From the NCBI GenBank assembly GCA_017412605.1, contig JAFPWY010000005.1, forward strand, positions 1-54,505: a stretch of DNA of 54,505 nucleotides, written 5' to 3'. Position 1 is the stretch's first letter, and every line of letters starts with the position of its first letter. The notes below the pieces were generated by a model. That model saw only the letters and a list, made by a program, of their open reading frames with translations. It ran no database searches and had not been told where the DNA came from. Origin of the DNA: Fibrobacter sp. (GTDB lineage Bacteria; Fibrobacterota; Fibrobacteria; Fibrobacterales; Fibrobacteraceae). The position numbers and the translations under genes are program-made. Below, in pieces: positions 45,143 to 52,820 of this stretch.

Positions 45143-46462
45143 ATGTCCCTTTTTAGACTTTTTGTTCTTTTTATTCTTGTGTCCCTTGTAGGCTGTCGCG
45201 AAGAGGCGAAAATTGCAGACCTGCAAGAAGAAGGCAAACAGCTTGCTGCCACGGCAGATTCGCTCAGGCTCGAAATAGATCGGTTGCAGCAACTGCCGGG
45301 TAACTGGATTATCCATAACGATACTGTCCGCGCGGGCGACGGCCTTTTCCAGGTGCTTTACCGCATGCAGATCAACCAGAAGGAACGAGGCAAGATTGTG
45401 ATCGGCATGCAGGACAGCGTGGAGCTTTCCAAGATGCGTGTGGGACATGTGTTCTTTGCAGCCCTGGATTCCAGCGGCAGCGTCCAGCGTTTCCGCTATG
45501 CGCCCAATCCGGCGGTCATCCATGTGATGAGCAAGGTGGATACAGGTTACGTCTACAGTCGTATCGAGAAGCCGGTAAAGATTCGCCAGTCCGTGTACGA
45601 GGGCGTGATAGAGAAGGACGGTACTCTGAGCGGCATTCTGCATAAGGTCGGCATCCCTTCGCGCATGGTAGGGATCGTGGGCGGAGTGCTTCAGTGCAAG
45701 GTCGCCTTCAGGCAGGCTTGGCCGGGCGACCGTTTCCGCATTTTGCTGGAAGAGACGTTCTACCAGGATTCCATCTGGATTGATGGCAAGGTGATTTATG
45801 CCGAGTTCGAAGGCCGGACTGTCGGCCACCACGAGGCGTTCCGCTATTACGACGGCGACCCCAAGAGTACGTACAATGCGCATTACACGGAATCGGGCGA
45901 GGCGCTGATTTTTGACGGACTCCGTTACCCGCTAGATCGCCTGCACATTACAAGTTCCTACGGCTCCCGCATCCATCCCATTACAGGCAAGCGCACAGTC
46001 CATCACGGAGTGGACTATGGTAGCCCCACGGGCTCGCCTGTCCACGCTGTCGCAGTCGGTGTCGTGACCGTCTCGGGCTTTGACCCGCTGAGCGGGAACA
46101 AGATTGCCATCAAGCACAGGGACAATTCGGTGAGCTGGTATATGCACATGTCGTCTCGCGGTGTGGGCGTAGGGGCTCACGTGTCGGCGGGCCAGATTAT
46201 CGGGCGCGTCGGTTCGACCGGGCGCAGCACAGGCCCGCACCTGCATTTCGGTTTCAAGAATGCGAAGGGCGCCTGGATCAATCCGCTTTCGAAGACGATG
46301 ATTGCGACCCCGAAGCTTGCCGGGGAACGCCTTGCAAAGCTTAAGGTTCAGGTTGCTGAAATTAGGAAGCAGGTGGAACTCACTCTCGCTGCCCCCGCCG
46401 TGAAGGTGAACGACACGACGGACGTGATGGTCCGCATGCGGGACGTGACTGGCGAGAAGTAA
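45143..46462 (+). CDS. M23-family (LytM) peptidase lipoprotein
   Basis: The 439-residue lipoprotein has a leader ending LVGC (Cys18), a short coiled coil (about 22-50), an N-terminal region with LysM/OapA-like folds, and a C-terminal M23 domain. The zinc site is intact: HHGVD gives His287 and Asp291, and PHLHFG gives His366 and His368, with MHMSS between them. M23 enzymes cut peptide crosslinks in peptidoglycan, so this is a likely cell-wall endopeptidase. ATG 45143 is chosen over the preceding TTG. It converges with an S41 peptidase gene 10 bases after its stop. Confidence 0.93.
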   Translation: MSLFRLFVLFILVSLVGCREEAKIADLQEEGKQLAATADSLRLEIDRLQQLPGNWIIHNDTVRAGDGLFQVLYRMQINQKERGKIVIGMQDSVELSKMRVGHVFFAALDSSGSVQRFRYAPNPAVIHVMSKVDTGYVYSRIEKPVKIRQSVYEGVIEKDGTLSGILHKVGIPSRMVGIVGGVLQCKVAFRQAWPGDRFRILLEETFYQDSIWIDGKVIYAEFEGRTVGHHEAFRYYDGDPKSTYNAHYTESGEALIFDGLRYPLDRLHITSSYGSRIHPITGKRTVHHGVDYGSPTGSPVHAVAVGVVTVSGFDPLSGNKIAIKHRDNSVSWYMHMSSRGVGVGAHVSAGQIIGRVGSTGRSTGPHLHFGFKNAKGAWINPLSKTMIATPKLAGERLAKLKVQVAEIRKQVELTLAAPAVKVNDTTDVMVRMRDVTGEK

Positions 46463-46472
46463 TCCCGTTTGA

Positions 46473-47948
46473 TTATTTGGAATGGATCGGGGACTTTATC
46501 ACCTTGAACGCGCCGAAATGGTCGCGGCGGTTCAGCTGCGGCTTGCCGCCGACTTTGCGGGTGAGAGCAGGGAAGTGCCCTGTGGGTGAGTCGCCGTAAC
46601 CTGCCGTTCTGACCATAGTTGCTTCTTCTGCGATTCTAAATGCTTCGTCCACGGATTCCTTGAGGGTCGTCTTGACAACGTCAGGCTCGATGCCGAACGT
46701 GTGGTAACTGTCCCGGTTCTTGTCTAGGAACTGTACGCTGGTCACCCCTGCGAATCCGCCGGCCACCGTCGGGATATAGTATTGACCGATTCCCTTGCCA
46801 TAGCTGCGCGTGCCGACTACCGGGGCGTTCCTTGCCGCCGTGACTGCGGAAATCATGAGTTCTGAGCAACTGGCCGTTTCTCCGTTCTCGATGAATACGA
46901 CGTAGCGGTCCTTTGCAATGCCATCGCCGGTCTTGCCGAAATCGGAGGGCACCATGATGGTGGTGTCGATTCTCTGCTTGTAATCGTTCCTTGAACTGTC
47001 GATTTCAGCAGAGATGGCGTAGCCGAGGACTGTGTTTTCGGGAAGAAATTCTGCGGCCATAGGTTCGCAAAGGTTTACCGATCCGCCGCCGTTGTCGGCA
47101 AGGTTGATGATTGTTGCCTTTGCACCTGCGGTTTGTTCGAGGGCTTCCTTGAATTCTCCGTACGTTCCTGTGACCATGGTTGTTGTATCGGTAAATTCGG
47201 TGATGGTAATTATGGGGATGTCTCCCCTGTAGTTGACAAATACGGTCGGTGCCTGGACTTGGCCTGCGGTGATGTCTACGGTGAGGGTGTCTTCTCCGCG
47301 GAGAATGTCGAACTGGTATACATCGCCGTCCTTGCTGGTTGTTTCGATTTGTTCAAAGGTGGATCTCGTTACGCTCTTGCGGTCTATGCTGACAATGATG
47401 TCGCCTTCCATAAGCCCGGCATCCTTGGCGGGACCTTGGGGGTATACGTTTGCGATGACGGCTTCTGCGTTGGGTGCGTGTTCAATGGTGTCTAGCCTAA
47501 CTCCGAATCCGACACCGTAGTCGGAATAGAATAGCAGATCCGATATGGCTTCGTAGAAAGACGGATCAAAATAGTTCGTGAACGGGCAGCTCATCTGGTC
47601 GAACATGTAGTAGATGTCGCGGAACTCGGCGGGATAATCCTGGTATAAGGGGATGTAGCCGGCCTTGGCAAAATAGTCGTTCCGATCCCCCAGTTCGTGC
47701 TTCATGTGGGCGTACAGGTAGAACAAATCCAGCAATTCGTAGGCGACTTCGAATTCCTGGAGTTCTATCGGCAACTGCTCGAATTCTTCATCGTTCAGAG
47801 GGAGCTTCAGTCCCCTTGCCTCGGCAGCTGTGCGGATGGCGTCTTCAAATGGTCCGTCCTCTTCGTACTCTGTTGTCGTTGTATAGCAGGAGAACAGGAA
47901 GAAGGTCAAGATGGATATAAGTACTGTAAAAAAAGTAGTCTTGTTCAT
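46473..47948 (-). CDS. S41-family (C-terminal processing) peptidase lipoprotein
   Basis: The 491-residue lipoprotein has a leader ending FSC (Cys21) followed by YTTTTEYEED. A helical region leads to a PDZ domain (about 145-225, YGVGFGVRLD, GPAKDAGLMEGDIIVSID). The S41 catalytic core follows: INLADNGGGS, NGETASCSEL with Ser360 as nucleophile, and SYGKGIGQ with Lys385 as general base. Its position outside the cytoplasm suggests processing or degradation of envelope proteins. The C-terminal 45 residues are basic. It lies 41 bases downstream of a second S41 gene on the same strand, so the two are a tandem pair. Confidence 0.92.
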   Translation of the reverse strand: MNKTTFFTVLISILTFFLFSCYTTTTEYEEDGPFEDAIRTAAEARGLKLPLNDEEFEQLPIELQEFEVAYELLDLFYLYAHMKHELGDRNDYFAKAGYIPLYQDYPAEFRDIYYMFDQMSCPFTNYFDPSFYEAISDLLFYSDYGVGFGVRLDTIEHAPNAEAVIANVYPQGPAKDAGLMEGDIIVSIDRKSVTRSTFEQIETTSKDGDVYQFDILRGEDTLTVDITAGQVQAPTVFVNYRGDIPIITITEFTDTTTMVTGTYGEFKEALEQTAGAKATIINLADNGGGSVNLCEPMAAEFLPENTVLGYAISAEIDSSRNDYKQRIDTTIMVPSDFGKTGDGIAKDRYVVFIENGETASCSELMISAVTAARNAPVVGTRSYGKGIGQYYIPTVAGGFAGVTSVQFLDKNRDSYHTFGIEPDVVKTTLKESVDEAFRIAEEATMVRTAGYGDSPTGHFPALTRKVGGKPQLNRRDHFGAFKVIKSPIHSK

Positions 47949-47989
47949 GGTCGCCTCGCATTAAGCTCTTATTTGATAAATATGAACTT

Positions 47990-49321
47990 TTAGAGTTCTT
48001 TTTGCAAGAGGGAGTCGGGATATTCTTCTGATTTTATGTAAGCTCCGCCGCCCGAGCTCTTTTTGGGGAGGATTTTCATCCGGTGTGCGCTAACGGCCTT
48101 GCTTTTTTTCTTCCCGAATTCTGTAGCCGCCGCATTTTCGACGCACTCGTAGATGGATTCGGTTTCGTCGCAGGGATAGTCGGGCTTTATGCCTGTTTTG
48201 TTGTACGATCCGTTTGTGGGAGTCCGGAATTCCAAGTTGGTGATGATGGCGAGCCCGCCTTCGAGTGTGCTCCAGGTAGTCTGGCCGATTCCCTTGCCGA
48301 ACGTTGTATGGCCTACGACAGGGATGGGGGCGAGTTCAGTGACTGCGGCTGTGAAAATCTCTGCGCAGCTTGCGCTATTCTCGTTGACCAGAATGAGGAA
48401 TTTCCCATTTTCACCGGCATCGCCCTTCTTCGCTTCTTGGCTATCGCTACGGTGTACCGCTTTCCCGTCCGCTCTGAAGGCTCTCCAGTTTCTTGTCGAT
48501 AGAGTCCCTTTTTTAACGAACAGGTCCGCCATGCTCACGCACTGGCTCACGTGTCCTCCGGGATTGTTCCTGAGGTCAAGAATGCGCACGCCTTTCTCGT
48601 TGCGTGTGGAGTCTAGGTAATCCCTGAGCTCGCCGAAAGATCCGGTGTCCTGGTCAATGGTTTGGGGCTTGAATTCTCTAATTTGTATGTAAATTAATTC
48701 GCCGATGGTGTCGATGAAGATTGTCGGTGCATAGATGTCCGCTTTCTTCATCTTGTAGGTGTGCGTGGTAGAGTCCTTTTCGATCTTTAGGGAGATCTTC
48801 TCGCTGTAGGCCATGACGGAATCGAAGACGCTCAGGTCTTCCTGGGTCTTGATTTCGTGGCCGTTGATGCTGATGATGTTTCCGTAGCGGGGAACTCCGG
48901 CTTCTGCTGCCGGGCTTTTGGGATACACGCGGTAGACGAACAGGACGTGTTCTGCTTCGGGGTCGTACATGTACTCGAGCCCGATATCCCCTTCGATGAT
49001 GCTGGATGTCATCTGCTTTTCCGCTTGCTTGCTTTTGGAAGGGGGAACGTAGCGGGTGTAGGGGTCGTCGAGCGCCCTGTAAAGGGTTTGGACGGAATCC
49101 CCGTCGGGGTCCAGCTTGTCCAGTTCGTCCTCGAACAAGTAGGTCTTCTCGAGGAGCCAGTAGTTGTACTGGTATTCTGTCGGCGTGGGAGTCTCTTTTA
49201 CGGGCGACATGAAGTCGCTACAGGCTGTTAATAAGACGAGAGACGAGAGACGAAAGACGAAAGACGAAAGGCGAGAGACGAGAGTGTGTCGCTGAATAGC
49301 ATAAATGAAAAAAGAACACAT
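47990..49321 (-). CDS. S41-family peptidase lipoprotein whose signal peptide is built from a heptamer repeat
   Basis: The 443-residue lipoprotein starts at ATG 49321, preceded by AGAGGGA (minus strand), and its leader ends LTAC (Cys34). A PDZ domain (about 110-190, SPAAEAGVPRYGNIISINGHEI) and an S41 core follow: DLRNNPGG, NENSASCAEI with Ser318, and TFGKGIGQ with Lys343. Residues 14-30, the hydrophobic heart of the signal peptide, are encoded by seven tandem 7-base units (49234-49282). Despite this origin the leader still has the charged start, hydrophobic core and lipobox needed for export. It shares the S41 layout with the downstream gene but only moderate identity. Confidence 0.9.
   Translation of the reverse strand: MCSFFIYAIQRHTLVSRLSSFVFRLSSLVLLTACSDFMSPVKETPTPTEYQYNYWLLEKTYLFEDELDKLDPDGDSVQTLYRALDDPYTRYVPPSKSKQAEKQMTSSIIEGDIGLEYMYDPEAEHVLFVYRVYPKSPAAEAGVPRYGNIISINGHEIKTQEDLSVFDSVMAYSEKISLKIEKDSTTHTYKMKKADIYAPTIFIDTIGELIYIQIREFKPQTIDQDTGSFGELRDYLDSTRNEKGVRILDLRNNPGGHVSQCVSMADLFVKKGTLSTRNWRAFRADGKAVHRSDSQEAKKGDAGENGKFLILVNENSASCAEIFTAAVTELAPIPVVGHTTFGKGIGQTTWSTLEGGLAIITNLEFRTPTNGSYNKTGIKPDYPCDETESIYECVENAAATEFGKKKSKAVSAHRMKILPKKSSGGGAYIKSEEYPDSLLQKEL
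49234..49282. repeat. Seven tandem heptamers AGACGAR inside the S41 signal-peptide coding region
   Basis: Units: AGACGAG twice (49234-49247), AGACGAA three times (49248-49268), AGGCGAG (49269-49275) and AGACGAG (49276-49282). Seven units of seven bases encode residues 14-30 of the S41 lipoprotein on the minus strand. Confidence 0.95.
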
Positions 49322-49340
49322 GTTGTCCCTCTTAATATCT

Positions 49341-49418
49341 TTCGTCTCTAGTCCGTAGCCCCGCAGGGGCGTCCTTTCACCCTAGATTCTAGATCCTAGC
49401 CCCTGACCCCTAGATCCC
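49341..49418. repeat. Heptamer-type repeat remnants and a small hairpin between S41 and LRR genes
   Basis: The stretch contains TTCGTCTCTAGTCC, a GCCCC-GCA-GGGGC hairpin (49358-49370) and CTAGATTCTAGATCCTAG with CTAGATCC words, all of the same style as the arrays at 41.9-42.2 kb and 19.7 kb. Confidence 0.65.
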
Positions 49419-50170
49419 TACTGGTCTATATTCAATCCCTTCTTGTCCAGCAACACGCGCGGGATTCCGCCTTCCATCGGGTTTTCTATGATGGAGATGA
49501 CGGAGAGGTTGTCGCACTCGGCCAGGCTTTCGGGGAGCGTGGCGAGCTGGTTTGCGTCGAGCACGAGTTCGCGGAGCTTCTTGAGGTTGCCGAATTCAGA
49601 GGGGATGGCCCCGATGTGGTTGCCCGAAATCATGAGAATTTCGAGGTTCTCGAGTTTCCCGAGGCTAGCCGGGATGGACGTGAGGTCGTTGTTGTCCAGG
49701 TAGAGCTTTTCGAGGCTCGCCATCTTCCCTATGGCGGCCGGGATTTCGGAGAGCATGTTGTCGTGCAGGCTGAACTTGGTGACCTTCTCCCACTTGCCGA
49801 CTTCGGGGGTGAGGTCGAGGAGCTGGTTTTTCGCGATGTTCACCTTCTGCAGGTTCTTGAGGCTGCCCACGGTGTCGGGCAGTTCGGAAAGGCTATTGTA
49901 GCCCAGGTAAAGGTTCGTGAGCTTCGTGAGGTTGCCGATACTGTCGGGCAACGACATAAGGTCGTTTTCGCTGACGGAAAGGCTTTTTAGGTTTTTCAGC
50001 AGGCCGATGTCCTCGGGAAGTTCCACGAGGAGGTTCCTGTCGAGGTTCAGTTCTTCGAGCGATTCGATCTCGAAAAGGGTGGGCGGAAGAATCCTCAGAC
50101 CCTTCTGGGACAGGTCGAGTGAAGTGACCTTTTCGTCTTTGGCTTTGGCAATGATATCTAGCAAGTTCAT
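49418..50170 (-). CDS. Cytoplasmic leucine-rich-repeat protein
   Basis: The 250-residue protein has no signal peptide and consists almost entirely of ten leucine-rich repeats of exactly 23 residues, starting at residue 15 (LxxLxLxxNxLxxLPxxIGxLxx, as in LEELNLDRNLLVELPEDIG). The first 14 residues form a short helix and the last unit (222-250) is a capping variant. LRR proteins of this bacterial type bind other proteins; no enzymatic domain is attached, so no partner can be named. It lies 96 bases upstream of the S41 gene on the same strand, separated by heptamer-type repeats. RBS AGGAGAG is visible before its ATG (minus strand, near 50180). Confidence 0.9.
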   Translation of the reverse strand: MNLLDIIAKAKDEKVTSLDLSQKGLRILPPTLFEIESLEELNLDRNLLVELPEDIGLLKNLKSLSVSENDLMSLPDSIGNLTKLTNLYLGYNSLSELPDTVGSLKNLQKVNIAKNQLLDLTPEVGKWEKVTKFSLHDNMLSEIPAAIGKMASLEKLYLDNNDLTSIPASLGKLENLEILMISGNHIGAIPSEFGNLKKLRELVLDANQLATLPESLAECDNLSVISIIENPMEGGIPRVLLDKKGLNIDQ

Positions 50171-50313
50171 AAAAAGCTCTCCTAATGATTAAATCATAGT
50201 ATTTTTACAAAAACATAGGGGTCCGGCAGAAAAAAAAAGTAAAAAGAATGCTTTTTGCTCAAATGGGCATTGGATTTTTGCGATTTTGAAAAGTTTTTTT
50301 AAAGATTTTTCGC

Positions 50314-50326
50314 TTGGACTGTCCAA
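50314..50326. promoter_or_regulatory. Perfect 13-bp palindrome upstream of the AIPR gene
   Basis: TTGGAC-T-GTCCAA is perfectly symmetrical. A further half-site TGGACCAA follows at 50329-50336, giving three related half-sites in 23 bases, directly before TTGAAA (50337-50342), a possible -35 element. This looks like a repressor operator. Confidence 0.45.
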
Positions 50327-50367
50327 AATGGACCAATTGAAACTATTTTTAGTGTGCAAATACGAGA

Positions 50368-50392
50368 CAATACATTATTAAATGGTGTATTG
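50368..50392. promoter_or_regulatory. Inverted repeat between operator-like site and AIPR start
   Basis: CAATACA (50368-50374) and TGTATTG (50386-50392) are perfect 7-base arms with an 11-base spacer, 25 bases before ATG 50418. It could be a second operator or a hairpin in the leader. The remainder of 50171-50417 is AT-rich with no gene. Confidence 0.4.
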
Positions 50393-50417
50393 GTCGATTC
50401 CACGTTAGAGGATAAGA

Positions 50418-52310
50418 ATGGAATTAACAAAATCTCAGGAACGTCGGTTGGCTTTCGTAGCTAGCCTCTTAAGTCTCAATCCCAACGACCCTACTGACAG
50501 AATTAAAGCCCTCAGGCACCTGAATCTGGACGAGGACGGTTGTTTCCATGGATTCCAGTATTCCCAGGGTTTCCTGGAATTCTTTATCTTCCTCGATGAG
50601 ACCACCCCGCTCGAAAAAGTGGTTTCTCACCTGACGAAAGACCTGAAGCAGCTGCAGATTGCCGTGTTCCGCACGAGCGACCCGGAAAATCCGTTCTTCA
50701 TGTCGCTGCGAGAAGAGGCCGACCCCTGGGCCATCAACAAGATTAGCGACGACGAAGAGGATGATGGCGAAGACACCCCGGCCAGCCGTCCCTACATGGA
50801 AACCCTCGAGATTACGGTGCTCCGCACCCGCTCTAGCCGCGATATCACGGACAGTGAACTGGAACGCACTCTCAAGGATATGCGCCGCAAGCTTTCTATC
50901 TGGAAGACCGAAGTCAAGGCCAAGCTCGAAATTATCGCCGAGCACGACGACCTGACCCGCGACTTCCGCTCCGTGGACGACAAGCTTGAAATCGTGATGG
51001 ATTCCGACCCTCTGCACATGACCAGCGAACACGGCGAGCTCTTCCTCGGCTTCTGCCCGATTCGCACGATTTTCGATTACCACGTGAACCTCGGTAAGCG
51101 CCTCAAGACGAAGCACAACATGGCTATCGTCAGTAGCAACATCCGTACTTACCTCGGCAACCTCACGCACACGAACGCTGCCCTTATCGATGCCTTCCAG
51201 ACGATGGAACGCGCCGACGACAAGAACGTGGACGTGGAAGACTTCCCGTTCCTGCACAACGGCATGACGCTGACCGGCGACGACCTGCGCCTCAAGGAAC
51301 GCGACGGCAAGAAGGTGCTGTTCATCGAACGCCCGAAGATCATCAACGGTGCCCAGAGCTTGTTCACCTACGAAAACTACTTCAAGAAGAGCAAGAAGCC
51401 GGTGAACCCGAAGGTGCTCGTGAAGGTCGTGGTGCCGTACCCCGGTGCCGATACCTTCCTGAACCAGGTGACCATGGCAAACAACCGCCAGAACCCGGTG
51501 TTCAGCTACCACCTGCGTGCCGCCGACGACCTGCAGTTCTTCATCTGGCAGCGCTACCAGGAAGAAGGCTTCACCTACGTCTACAAGGACGGTGTACGCC
51601 TCAAAGCCCGTACCCGTAAGCTCGAAGTCCGCATGCGCCCGGAACTCGCCAAGACGCTGTTCATGATGGACGGCAAGCTCAGCGAATGCCGCAGCAGCGA
51701 CTGCATCTTCGACAAGGAAACGCTGTACCAGCGTTGCTTCGGCGCCTTTGTGCGCGTTGCCCCTGAAAAGGAAAAGGATTTCGTCCGCAAGACCATCGCC
51801 TACACCAAGGCCTGGCAGTTGCTGACTCGTTTGCCCATCAAGATTCGCCGCGTGGTCCCGGGCCAGGGCGTGTCTATCGAGGCCAACGACGATAACCCGC
51901 TGACAAGGATTACCTGGAACGGCCGCCTCGAAGACAAGTTCATCTTCCGCAGCGCCGTGAAGGACCTCGTGGTGGCCATTGCGCTCCGCCACTGGCTCAT
52001 CTACGGCGACCCGATTCGCGACTTCGAATACCTCGTCGAAAACGAGCTCGACTTCAACGAGTCCCTGCTGAAGTATGCCTCCAAGATCTACAGCGAAGAC
52101 CTGAAGGGCATCCTCATCAATGAGTTCAAGGACAATCACGACTACTACGACACCATTACGACGATTGACAAGGATTCTGGCGAATCCGTCGAACGCCGCC
52201 TGTGGAAGGGCTTTGCCAATACCGCCACCTACGAAAAGGTCATGGACCTCCTCGAAAAGAAGGATCCGGCCTGGAAGAAGTGCCGCGGTGGTATCGAGGC
52301 CTTCATCTAG
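50418..52310 (+). CDS. AIPR-family protein (abortive-infection phage-resistance type)
   Basis: The 630-residue cytoplasmic protein has the core pattern of the AIPR family: SNIRTYLGN (240-248) for the usual N-x-R-x-Y-L-G, PFLHNGMTL for the FxxxNNGITI block, and IINGAQSLF (Asn310, Gly311, Gln313) for the IVNGxQT block. VLVKVVVPYP and TMANNRQNPV continue the domain. The N-terminal 200 residues and an acidic loop (DDEEDDGED, about 113-121) lie outside it. AIPR genes are known from phage-resistance loci and as stand-alone genes; the mechanism is not settled. AGAGGAT at 50407-50413 is the ribosome binding site. It has its own terminator and palindromes upstream, so it is a single-gene unit. Confidence 0.8.
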   Translation: MELTKSQERRLAFVASLLSLNPNDPTDRIKALRHLNLDEDGCFHGFQYSQGFLEFFIFLDETTPLEKVVSHLTKDLKQLQIAVFRTSDPENPFFMSLREEADPWAINKISDDEEDDGEDTPASRPYMETLEITVLRTRSSRDITDSELERTLKDMRRKLSIWKTEVKAKLEIIAEHDDLTRDFRSVDDKLEIVMDSDPLHMTSEHGELFLGFCPIRTIFDYHVNLGKRLKTKHNMAIVSSNIRTYLGNLTHTNAALIDAFQTMERADDKNVDVEDFPFLHNGMTLTGDDLRLKERDGKKVLFIERPKIINGAQSLFTYENYFKKSKKPVNPKVLVKVVVPYPGADTFLNQVTMANNRQNPVFSYHLRAADDLQFFIWQRYQEEGFTYVYKDGVRLKARTRKLEVRMRPELAKTLFMMDGKLSECRSSDCIFDKETLYQRCFGAFVRVAPEKEKDFVRKTIAYTKAWQLLTRLPIKIRRVVPGQGVSIEANDDNPLTRITWNGRLEDKFIFRSAVKDLVVAIALRHWLIYGDPIRDFEYLVENELDFNESLLKYASKIYSEDLKGILINEFKDNHDYYDTITTIDKDSGESVERRLWKGFANTATYEKVMDLLEKKDPAWKKCRGGIEAFI

Positions 52311-52335
52311 TCGTTTTTGCCAATTAAACGATTTT

Positions 52336-52366
52336 GGAAAACCCGCCGTAAAAGGCGGGTTTTTCT
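52336..52366 (+). terminator. Rho-independent terminator of the AIPR gene
   Basis: Stem ACCCGCC (52341-52347) pairs with GGCGGGT (52354-52360) across loop GTAAAA and is followed by five T residues. Confidence 0.9.
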
Positions 52367-52457
52367 GTTGTATGGACAATGTATTACAAAATATATATTA
52401 TAGTTAACGTTGTTTTAAAAAACAAACTTGTTTTATAGTTTATATGTGCTGACAGTG

Positions 52458-52486
52458 TTGACAAATGAATTGATATAGATTAGATT
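52458..52486 (+). promoter_or_regulatory. Promoter of the RelB/DinJ-like antitoxin gene
   Basis: A consensus TTGACA (52458-52463) is 17 bases from TAGATT (52481-52486). The start codon lies 32 bases further. Upstream, TTGTTTTAAAAAACAA (near 52409-52424) is a symmetrical AT-rich site that could bind an autoregulator. Confidence 0.55.
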
Positions 52487-52518
52487 CTCTACGTTGTGGA
52501 ATAAGAAAGGAGCAGAGT

Positions 52519-52737
52519 ATGCCTGTAGTATGCGTCAGGATGGACGAAGAAACAAAGCAAAAGTTTGATGCATTTTGTAACTCAGTTGGAATAACGATTT
52601 CGGCAGCCATTAACATGTTCGCAAAAATGACGATACGGGAAGACCGATTGCCGTTTGATATAAAGGGATCCTCGAATAGTGGAAATGGCAAAATGAAAAA
52701 GAGTGCATTGGCAAAAGACGACGAGAAAGAGGAGTGA
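52519..52737 (+). CDS. RelB/DinJ-family antitoxin-like protein without adjacent toxin
   Basis: The 72-residue protein begins VCVRMDEETKQKFDAFCNSVG and continues ITISAAINMFAKMTIREDRLPFDI, the ribbon-helix-helix pattern of RelB/DinJ antitoxins (R-x-D-x-x-x-K, then S-A-x-N-x-F, then LPF). The last 20 residues are charged and Lys-rich (KMKKSALAKDDEKEE), shorter than the toxin-neutralising tail of most members. GGAGCAG at 52509-52515 is the ribosome binding site. In known systems the toxin gene follows by a few bases; here only a terminator follows, and the next gene is an EF-Tu-like gene on the other strand. It may be an orphan antitoxin or a small DNA-binding regulator. Confidence 0.8.
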   Translation: MPVVCVRMDEETKQKFDAFCNSVGITISAAINMFAKMTIREDRLPFDIKGSSNSGNGKMKKSALAKDDEKEE

Positions 52738-52769
52738 GATTTTCAAGTTTAAGAGTGTGATGGGAATTG

Positions 52770-52808
52770 AAAAAGGACGCACCGATGGTGCGTCCTCGTT
52801 TTTTTTGC
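52770..52808. terminator. Bidirectional terminator between antitoxin and EF-Tu-like genes
   Basis: A perfect 10-bp stem AGGACGCACC (52774-52783) pairs with 52787-52796 across loop GAT. T residues follow on the plus side (eight from 52799) and on the minus side (five opposite 52769-52773), so it can stop both convergent genes. Confidence 0.88.
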
Positions 52809-52820
52809 TTCTTGCTTGTA

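Noticed and set aside
50469-52379. Minus-strand open frame of 636 codons opposite the AIPR gene
   Set aside because: No recognisable motifs and an unnatural Val/Glu/His-rich composition; the plus strand has a good ribosome binding site and AIPR signatures.
52738-52820. Toxin gene partner for the RelB/DinJ-like antitoxin
   Set aside because: Only a terminator lies between the antitoxin and the EF-Tu-like stop; no open frame of toxin size is present on either strand, upstream or downstream.
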